From the NCBI RefSeq assembly GCF_048544455.1, contig NC_133536.1:195861325-195925324 (forward strand): a stretch of DNA of 64,000 nucleotides, read 5' to 3'. Below are positions 57,530-64,000 of this stretch, piece by piece. Position 1 is the first letter of the stretch; the number at the start of each line of letters is the position of its first letter. The position numbers and the translations under genes were made by a program. Origin of the DNA: Silene latifolia. Taxonomy: Eukaryota > Streptophyta > Magnoliopsida > Caryophyllales > Caryophyllaceae. Below the pieces are notes generated by a model. The model was not told where the DNA came from, ran no database searches, and worked only from the letters and a program-made list of their open reading frames with translations.

Positions 57530-60500
57530 GTGTCTAAACCCTCTTTATCGTCATGGATTATTGATACGGGGGCGTCTCATCATATGTCAGGTTGTTTAAA
57601 TCATTTCACAAATATTCGCACTATTTCTCCTTTGTCGGTCGGTCTTCCGAATGGCGATCTTACGCTTGCCACACAATGTGGTGATATTGCTTTGTCAGAA
57701 CGTCTTATACTTAAGAATGTTTTGTTTGCTGCTAATTTAAATTGCCATCTAATTTCTGTCTCCTGCTTGCTTGCCGACACCACCCTGACCATTCAATTTT
57801 CTCACCAACTTTGTCTAATACAAGACCGTTCCTCGAAGACGGTGATTGGTGCGGGTGAGCAACGTGAGGGGCTCTATTACTTAATGGGTGTTCGAAACGA
57901 CAAAGCCAAAGTTTGTTCCATAAGTGCGACTGATTTGACTGTGCTTTGGCACCGAAGGTTGGGGCACCCCTCTTCAAATATCTCTCGTTTTCTTCCTTTT
58001 ATTGATAAAAACTCTCGTACTTCTTTTCATAGTAAGACTTGTGACATTTGCCTTCGGGCAAAACAAACTCGTGAACCATTTTATTTAAGTACGAATAAGG
58101 CCGAATCCATTTTTGATTTGATACATTGCGATTTATGGGGTAAGTACTCCGCAAACGGTTCATGTGGCTCTCAATATTTTCTAACAATTGTGGACGATTA
58201 CTCTCGCTCTACTTGGGTTTATCTTTTACGTAACAAAAGCGACACTCAACAAACTCTTTTAAATTTTTTTGCTATGGTCGAAAGACAATTTCATAAGAAA
58301 ATTAAAATTTTGCGTAGTGACAATGACACCGAGTTCAAAAGTCTTTTAAAATTTTTTAACACCAATGGCATTATTTTTCAAACCTCAAATGTCGATACTC
58401 CCCAACAAAATGGCCGGGTCGAACGCAAACATCGTCACATTTTGAATGTTGCCCGCGCTCTTTTATTTCAAGCAAGCTTACCTATATTTTTTTGGGGAGA
58501 ATGTGTATTAAGTGCTGTCCATTTAATCAATCGTACACCCTCCGCTCTTCTCGGGGGCAAAACTCCTTATGAAATGCTTTTTAATAAACCACCTCCCATG
58601 GAAAATCTTCGAATCTTTGGCTGTCTTTGTTATGCGAAAAATATAAATCGCTCTCGCGATAAATTTGCTTCTCGAAATCGTAAGTGTATTTTTATTGGCT
58701 ATCCCTTTGGAAAGAAAGGATGGCGTCTCTACGAGTTAGACACCGGCTCTTATTTTGAATCACGCGATGTGGTTTTTCTCGAAAATGAATTTCCATATAA
58801 ATCTCTCCATCTTCACGACAATGATGCCTCGTCCAGTTCATTTCTTCATGACACTCTCACCCCCATTGACCAAGTGGTAATTATTCCCCAACAATCTCTC
58901 GACACCACCTCCACACCACCGATAAACTCTCAACCCAACTCCATCGACGATGCTCACGACTCACCTGACCCCTCTCCTACACCACCTTCAACCAACCAAG
59001 AACCCGCCACTCTCGGCCCGAGTCGGTCCACACACGAACAGCCGCCATGGGGCGTGGTCATCGCTTAAAAATTCCGAACTCAAACCTCAAGGATTTTGTC
59101 CAGCCTAAAACCCGCCCCTCATCTCATCTCACTTCCGCATCATCATCGTCTTCAGGTACGAAATTCCCCATTTCTCATTTCGTCGATTACGCTAAGTTTT
59201 CACCTAACCATCAAGTGTTTTTATCGGCCGTGACTAACAACCACGAGCCTAGCTGTTTTAAAGATGCCGTGCAGGTACCCGAATGGCAAAAGGCTATGCA
59301 ACTCGAAATAGACGCTCTTGAAAAGAATAATACATGGACACTTGTGCCTCTTCCTCCTAACAAAAAGGCGATTGGTTCCAAATGGGTATACAAAATCAAA
59401 TACAACGCCGACGGTACAATCGAACGACATAAGGCTCGACTAGTGGTCATGGGCAATCGACAAATTGAGGGCATCGATTATAATGAAACATTTGCTCCCA
59501 CAGTCAAGCTTGTCACAGTTCGCACCCTTCTTGCAATTGCCGCTGCCAAAAATTGGGCACTCCACCAAATGGATGTCCATAATACTTTTCTTCATGGTGA
59601 CCTCAATGAAGAAGTCTATATAAAGCCACCTCCGGGTTTTCACACCTCCGATGACGGGAAAGTTTGCCTTCTAAGAAAATCGCTTTATGGCCTTCGCCAG
59701 GCTCCACGTTGCTGGTACGCCAAGCTAGCCTCCGCCCTACTACAATATGGATTCAAACAATGCCCATATGATCATTCTCTTTTCTCTATGTCTACCGAAT
59801 CCAGTGAAGTCCACGTCCTCGTCTACGTCGATGATCTCGTCATTTGTGGCAACAGTCCTGGGATGATAACAAAGTTCAAGGAATATTTGAGTACATGCTT
59901 TAACATGAAGGATCTTGGGGCACTGAAATATTTCCTTGGTCTTGAGATTGCACGCAACTCCACCGGTATCTTTGTCTCACAACGAAAGTACGCTCTCGAT
60001 ATCCTAACTGAAACCGGTCTTCTCGGGTCCAAACCTACCGCCGTACCAATGGAACCGAACCATCAACTCGCCTTGTCTACCGCAGACCCACTTCGTGATC
60101 CACAACCATATCGTCGCCTTGTGGGACGATTGGTATATCTCACAATTACGCGCCCGGAGCTTACTTATTCGGTTCACATATTGGCCCAATTCATGAATGC
60201 TCCAACGAAGGACCACTGGGATGCGGCCCTCCATGTTGTACGGTATCTCAAAAACTCACCGGGTCAAGGCATTCTCCTTCGTGCTAATAACAACCTTGCC
60301 TTACATGCCTATTGCGATGCGGACTATGCCAGCTGTCCCACCAGTCGACGCTCTCTAAGCACTTATATCGTCTTTCTTGGCTGTTCTCCGATTTCGTGGA
60401 AAACTAAAAAGCAAACAACAGTCTCTAAATCCTCTTCTGAAGCCGAATATCGCGCAATGGCATACACCACCTGTGAGCTTAAATGGCTAAAAGGCCTTCT

Positions 60501-60777
60501 CGCGTTTCTTGGAATACCCCACGGCCAACCCATTGAACTTCATTGCGACAACCAATCCGCTTTATACATTGCTCGCAATCCGGTCTTTCACGAACGCACT
60601 AAACATATATAGGTGGATTGCCACTTTATCAGGGACGAGATTAAAAAGGGAGTCATTAACACCAAATACGTCCATACTAAACTCCAACTTGCGGATATCT
60701 TCACGAAGGCACTTGGTCGTATTCCCTTCACCGAGCTTATGTCCAAGTTGGGCGTCTCTAATCTCCACGCTCCAACT
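57530..60777 (+). pseudogene. Copia-2 Pol (protease, integrase, RT, RNase H), nearly intact
   Basis: The first frame, 57530-59068, has the protease motif WIIDTGASHHMSG, GAG-pre-integrase (WHRRLGHPSS), the integrase zinc-binding end (CDICLRAKQTRE) and the core with IHCDLWG, LRSDNDTEF (usual Gly replaced by Asp) and DTPQQNGRVE. The frame then shifts by one near 59045, inside the right arm of the inverted repeat. The second frame, to 60612, carries RT (WVYKIKYNADG, YVDD near 59826) and RNase H (YCDADYAS, SSSEAEYRA). A TAG at 60610-60612 replaces the usual Glu after HERTKHI; the frame continues to 60777. Two lesions plus the short gag make it non-autonomous despite its youth. Confidence 0.9.
59042..59100. 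repeat. Inverted repeat, right arm (Copia-2 pol linker)
   Basis: 59 bp, the perfect reverse complement of 57060-57118. It contains the junction where the pol frame shifts. Confidence 0.92.
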
Positions 60778-60787
60778 TGAGGGGGGG
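60778..60787 (+). promoter_or_regulatory. Copia-2 polypurine tract
   Basis: TGAGGGGGGG directly before the 3' LTR. Confidence 0.85.
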
Positions 60788-61022
60788 TAATAGCAAGGCC
60801 TACAGCTAAGCAAGGTAGCCGTTGCACAAAGAGCCGTTGCTCAATACATATGCAAGGCAACAATCCTTTGTTTCCTCCATTGTATATTTTATAGCTGTTA
60901 GAATTATTTCTTTCCGTAAATATGTTTAGCAAAGCCTTTGTATAAATAGTCTGATGTAGTTTGTAATGAGGAACATAAAACATAATACAATCATATACTT
61001 CTACTCATGTCAACGTTTATTA
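60788..61022 (+). repeat. Copia-2 3' LTR
   Basis: 235 bp, identical to 56485-56719. Followed directly by F-box coding sequence (minus strand) at 61023. Confidence 0.93.
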
Positions 61023-61267
61023 CACTTGTTATTGTTAAGATTACACATCTTTCTAGCACAATTTGGATTATCATTGGTGTTTTCAGCAAGCAAAAGCCAC
61101 GGTAGTGCTGTTGCAGGCCTCCATTGGTGCTTAATTGAGGACGAAGCACTATTCCAGGACCCACAAACGGCAGAAAAATAAATAAAATCTTCAAAAGTTT
61201 CCAATTTGAATGCAATGAAAGTAAGTAGGTCGAGAGGCAATGAAGACCAATTTGCAATTGCAGCCAT

Positions 61268-61656
61268 CTCTTCAAATACTAAAAAACCCCAAAGTTCAGA
61301 CTTTATATATAAGAGGGAATGGTAAATGCTGATTAAATCTTCAAAGTGTTCCGTATTCAACTTTGTATACGGCTCAATGGATTCATTGACTTTGGTTACG
61401 TGAGATAGGTACTTATAGGAGATTAAATTTTAGGTTACAGGAGCTAAAGTATTTTCCTTAATTCATGTCTTAATTTTCACTTTTCTTTAGGAAATCATCT
61501 TATAGTCCCTCTTATTCTAGATAAGCAAAATAAAGTACAGTATGCTTTAGGAATTAGGATACTACCGCTTTTGGAAATCAATGTAGTTTCTACTTTCTAT
61601 GCTATCTAAAGCTACTGATTATATTATGTACTCCGTACTACGTAACTCATACTGCT
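61268..61656 (-). other. 5' flank of the F-box gene
   Basis: AT-rich. It probably holds the promoter and 5' UTR of the broken F-box gene. No box could be assigned with confidence. Confidence 0.4.
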
Positions 61657-61665
61657 ATTATATTT

Positions 61666-61851
61666 CAACAAGTCTTGCTTGTGACGGGCTAATCCCGTCA
61701 CAAGCTTGTGACCTCTCACAAAAAGGGAGAGGGAAAAAGGTGGGGTACCCCATGTACTTTCCCACTCACCTCTCTATGAATCATTTGTGAAAGGAAACGG
61801 TATCCGTCACAAGTTTGTGACGGATATCACCGTCACAAATGAGAATTTGTG
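61666..61851. mobile_element. Mutator-like MITE with 9-bp TSD
   Basis: 186 bp. The TSD attatattt (9 bp, typical of Mutator-like elements) is at 61657-61665 and 61852-61860. Inverted ends of about 40 bp contain CTTGTGACGGGCTAATCCCG on the left and TTTGTGACGGATATCACCGT-type sequence on the right; each end is itself a small hairpin around CCGTCACAA/TTGTGACGG. No coding. Confidence 0.82.
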
Positions 61852-61860
61852 ATTATATTT

Positions 61861-62344
61861 TGGGACATCAAAATTGTTTGCTGCTGCGCTCTTCTCGAGT
61901 TCATGGCAAAGCCAGAGTTAAGTTGCTATGGCATTGAAACACGAGTACACGACACCTTATGAGGCGAGAGTAACTGGGAACTTATGCGAGTATGATTGTA
62001 TGAATACTCTCGTAGTCTCATCTTGGAATTGTTTCCCATCATTATTTGAAAAATCATATAACCAAATAACCAGCACCATAATCAATTTTACGTTATGGCT
62101 CATAACACGTACTAAAACCTCCTTATAAGAGACCAATAACCAAAATCCTTGTATAGACTTCGAAATTCTTCGGTCGTCTGGAAACTGAAACGCGATTTCA
62201 TCATCTTTGACATCAAACTTTTTGGTTGGCTACTTGATTAACTTTGTGATTAAGTCAAAGTATTGATAGTGGATTATTAAATTCCCCAAACACTTCCGAG
62301 ACAAAGACGTACTTTCTTATTTCAAAGATAGATTAGATAATTTA
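61861..62344. other. Intergenic DNA
   Basis: No supported feature. A 66-codon frame at 61928 has no recognisable domain. Confidence 0.5.
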
Positions 62345-62504
62345 AAGTTGAGGAATAAACAAAATTAGTGGGCACAATATAGAGCGTGTATCATCACCTT
62401 TGTAGAATCTGCTTATTTTGGATGAGGCCAAATATCACAATCATCATCGGTAAAATATACTCCCTCATATTCTCCATATTGTTCCCCTTTGTTGTGGGCA
62501 CAAG

Positions 62505-62700
62505 ATTTTAGGAGTGGATAAAATAAGAGTAAAAGATTGGGTGGGGTTTGGTGATAGGAGGAAGTGATGAATAATTATGAGTTAAATAAGGAATTGTGGG
62601 TCCCAAACATTAATGGAATGAATAAAATAGGAGTAAAAGAGTAGTGTGGGTTTAGTGATAGGAGATAGATGAATAAAATAAGAGTAAAAGTTTCCAAAAT
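62505..62700. repeat. Imperfect direct repeats in the second F-box copy
   Basis: Three copies of an ATAAAATAAGAGTAAAAG-like unit (near 62518, 62621 and 62671). The first two are followed by a GTGGGTTTGGTGATAGGA-like word. They interrupt the F-box pseudogene. Confidence 0.7.
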
Positions 62701-63583
62701 AAGAAAGGGGAATAAAACCTGAATAATCCGTTTTAAGAAATATGGAAGAAAATAGTGAATATGAGGGTTGGAGCCTGCCTACTAACAATTTCCCGATGAA
62801 ACCAACATAGAAGAATTGGAGCCTACTAACAATGGGTTGGTAGGGTTGAGTTTGAATACCTCAAAACGATGGGTTTCATAAACCGGATTGAACCAGATAT
62901 ACTTTGTTGAATGAGTAGTTCAACTCACATCTTCCTAAAATTAAATATGAGGTTATCTTGGTGAATAATCCATTTGTTTCACGTACTCTAGATTGAAAAA
63001 TTCATTAGCATTCCAATACACAAGTCTTCCATCATGGTACAAAACAAATACATGATCATCCATCACCACAACATCAACCATAGAAAGATCTGCATCGTGA
63101 GCGTCTATCAGTGTCCATGAATGATCTCCGGGCCGAGCTACATCTACGTCTCGAGGTTCACAAATAAATGCCACCATAACGAACTCGTGACGACAACTTT
63201 GAGACGCAATCTCTCAAACGCCAAGTAATGGGATAATCTCTTGTCTTGTACGAAGTAGTATTCAGGATCATAGTCGTCATCTAGGTTAAGGATGTTTTCC
63301 AAAGATGGGAAAGGAATTTAATATTTTAGATGATTATCAAACACTGCAAATCTACAATCCAATCATAAGCTGAACCCCAACACCTTGTTTTAAATGTCTT
63401 CGGGAGAGTCAACGAGTAAAACTTATTATTCGTAAGATTGAAGACCTTGCGAAGACAATTTGGATTTTGTTTATTGTTTTCGGCTAGTTAAAGCCATGGC
63501 GTTGGCATAGCCATCCAGTCGTTCTTTATTGAGGATGCAACATGATTCCACCAACGACATACCAAAGAAAAATAAATAAAATC

Positions 63584-63608
63584 TTCGGTAAGCGTCACTT
63601 AAACTTGC
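63584..63608. repeat. 25-bp direct repeat, copy 1
   Basis: Identical to 63652-63676, at an offset of 68 bp, within the F-box part of the second pseudogene. Confidence 0.9.
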
Positions 63609-63651
63609 GGTATGCCTGAATGAGCAGCAGTTACATACATGATATCTTGAT

Positions 63652-63676
63652 TTCGGTAAGCGTCACTTAAACTTGC
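63652..63676. repeat. 25-bp direct repeat, copy 2
   Basis: Copy of 63584-63608. The 43 bp between could be a small insertion with duplicated flanks or a tandem duplication with divergence. Confidence 0.9.
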
Positions 63677-63768
63677 ATGCAGGCCTGTATTAATAATATT
63701 AGAAGTAGATGTTACAAAATCTGAGATTCTGGCCTTGTTACCCACCCTAGAGGCCTTTGAAAAATGGT

Positions 63769-63802
63769 CAAATTAAATCAGATGCGCATCTGATTTAATT
63801 TG
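63769..63802. repeat. Perfect 34-bp palindrome
   Basis: The centre is GATGC|GCATC between 63785 and 63786. All 17 base pairs match with no spacer. The arm reads CAAATTAAATCAGATGC. Confidence 0.95.
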
Positions 63803-64000
63803 GGAAGTTGAGTTTTTGTTTTGTTGTATATCTGATTGCAATTGCCATATGTAGTTGTTCTGGAAAGAGAGTAAATTAGACGTTTTCGATCTAGATTAAC
63901 TGGTACGAAGTAACATAGGGTGCACAATTGCCATAGGGTTTTTATTTTGAATTTAGGGTCTGATTATTTTCGTTTTGCGGTTGCTGTGCAATGTTAGAAT

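Larger units (their letters stand above)
56485..61022 (+). mobile_element. Copia-2: young Ty1/Copia retrotransposon without TSD
   Basis: The LTRs 56485-56719 and 60788-61022 are 235 bp and appear identical base for base, which means a very recent insertion. Termini are TAATAGC..GTTTATTA rather than TG..CA; outer ends, primer site and polypurine tract all agree on these borders. No target duplication is present, because the F-box codons join exactly. The interior has a shortened gag, then protease, GAG-pre-integrase, integrase, RT and RNase H. Confidence 0.9.
55521..61267 (-). pseudogene. F-box / DUF295 (KIB-type) protein gene, broken by Copia-2 and one stop
   Basis: Exonic sequence is 61267-61023 and 56484-55521 on the minus strand, 1209 nt (403 codons) when the Copia-2 insertion is set aside, with the frame exactly kept. 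ATG 61267 opens MAAIANWSSLPLDLLTFIAF, an F-box start that would bind SKP1 in an SCF ubiquitin ligase. The C-terminal part (WGSPYGWVAVAKGD, VVAMDDLVYVLYDDG, FNLKEKKWEHTLDLGDVTLF, CIYFTDD) is the DUF295 beta-propeller-like domain of plant F-box proteins. The ATG was chosen because the F-box starts there; the frame is open further upstream. Besides the 4.5-kb insertion there is one in-frame TAA at 55902-55904, between LMVLR and MEDVMNG. Everything else reads as an intact gene, so loss of function is recent. Confidence 0.88.
62345..63640 (-). pseudogene. Second F-box / DUF295 gene copy, decayed
   Basis: The minus strand keeps the gene order of the F-box copy at 55521-61267: an F-box end with a PTPWL..LAENNKQNPNCLRK segment (about 63510-63440), an RCWGSAYDW-like segment (63380-63360), VVVMDDHVFVLYHDGRLVYW (about 63080-63020) and an end near 62345-62400 with CPPTFF-like decay. 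Frames change several times, stops are present, and 62500-62870 is replaced by unrelated repeat sequence. It is a tandem paralogue lost long before its neighbour. Its codon spacing across the Copia-2 insertion point confirms that Copia-2 made no duplication. Confidence 0.75.

Noticed and set aside
61928-62128. 66-codon ORF
   Set aside because: No domain, no homologous pattern and no gene context; composition is ordinary for intergenic DNA here.
1-64000. tRNA, rRNA or organellar insertions
   Set aside because: The tRNA-like words found are 12-18 bp primer binding sites of retroelements; no cloverleaf or rRNA block was recognised.

Overview
This is plant nuclear DNA, almost certainly from a eudicot. 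It holds nested retrotransposons of plant type (Ty1/Copia, Ty3/Gypsy with chromodomain, Athila-like), a plant F-box/DUF295 gene and an intron-containing gene ending in a plant EAR (DLNxxP) repression motif. Base composition and the style of the small repeats suggest Caryophyllales, but that is weak inference. No bacterial, organellar, tRNA, rRNA or CRISPR feature was seen.

Positions 1-47480 are one stack of insertions, up to four levels deep. Most boundaries were fixed from matching target-site duplications (TSDs) and from host reading frames that resume across each insertion. The ground layer is a LINE (+ strand) whose ORF2 zinc-binding domain runs 31838-31854 and resumes at 46901. A Copia element (Copia-1, minus strand, right end 31837, left end beyond the window) sits in it. 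Copia-1 is split by: solo LTR A (368-1608); gypsy-1 (1926-13829), whose own 3' LTR is split by a non-autonomous Athila-like element (6930-13166); solo LTR B (14487-17691), which contains solo LTR C (15468-17272); solo LTR D (18080-20602, minus), which contains a Helitron (18909-19873); chromovirus gypsy-2 (20786-30247, minus); and a 5'-truncated LINE (30784-31457, minus). Solo LTR E (31855-46895) landed 17 bp beyond the Copia-1 end. It holds an hAT transposon with a nearly intact transposase (31899-35493) and chromovirus gypsy-3 (35799-45659), which itself holds solo LTR F (38799-40213).

Positions 47480-64000 are more gene-like. There are several MITE-like hairpins, a five-exon gene for a 246-residue basic/leucine-zipper protein with an EAR motif (50651-52732), a decayed gypsy fragment, and an F-box/DUF295 gene (55521-61267, minus). 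The F-box gene is broken by a young Copia element (Copia-2, 56485-61022) with identical LTRs and no target-site duplication. A second, more decayed F-box/DUF295 copy (about 62345-63640) and a perfect 34-bp palindrome close the window.

The most unusual recurring signal is a short palindrome, ACTCGATCGAGT and variants (TCGGTCGA, GTCGATCGAC). It occurs in dense irregular arrays in the LTRs of several different families, and also in the leader of gypsy-3 and inside the coding and 3' parts of the Athila-like element. The two LTRs of gypsy-2 differ mainly at CAG/CTG/CCGG-like contexts, which may reflect sequencing error at methylated CHG sites rather than real decay.
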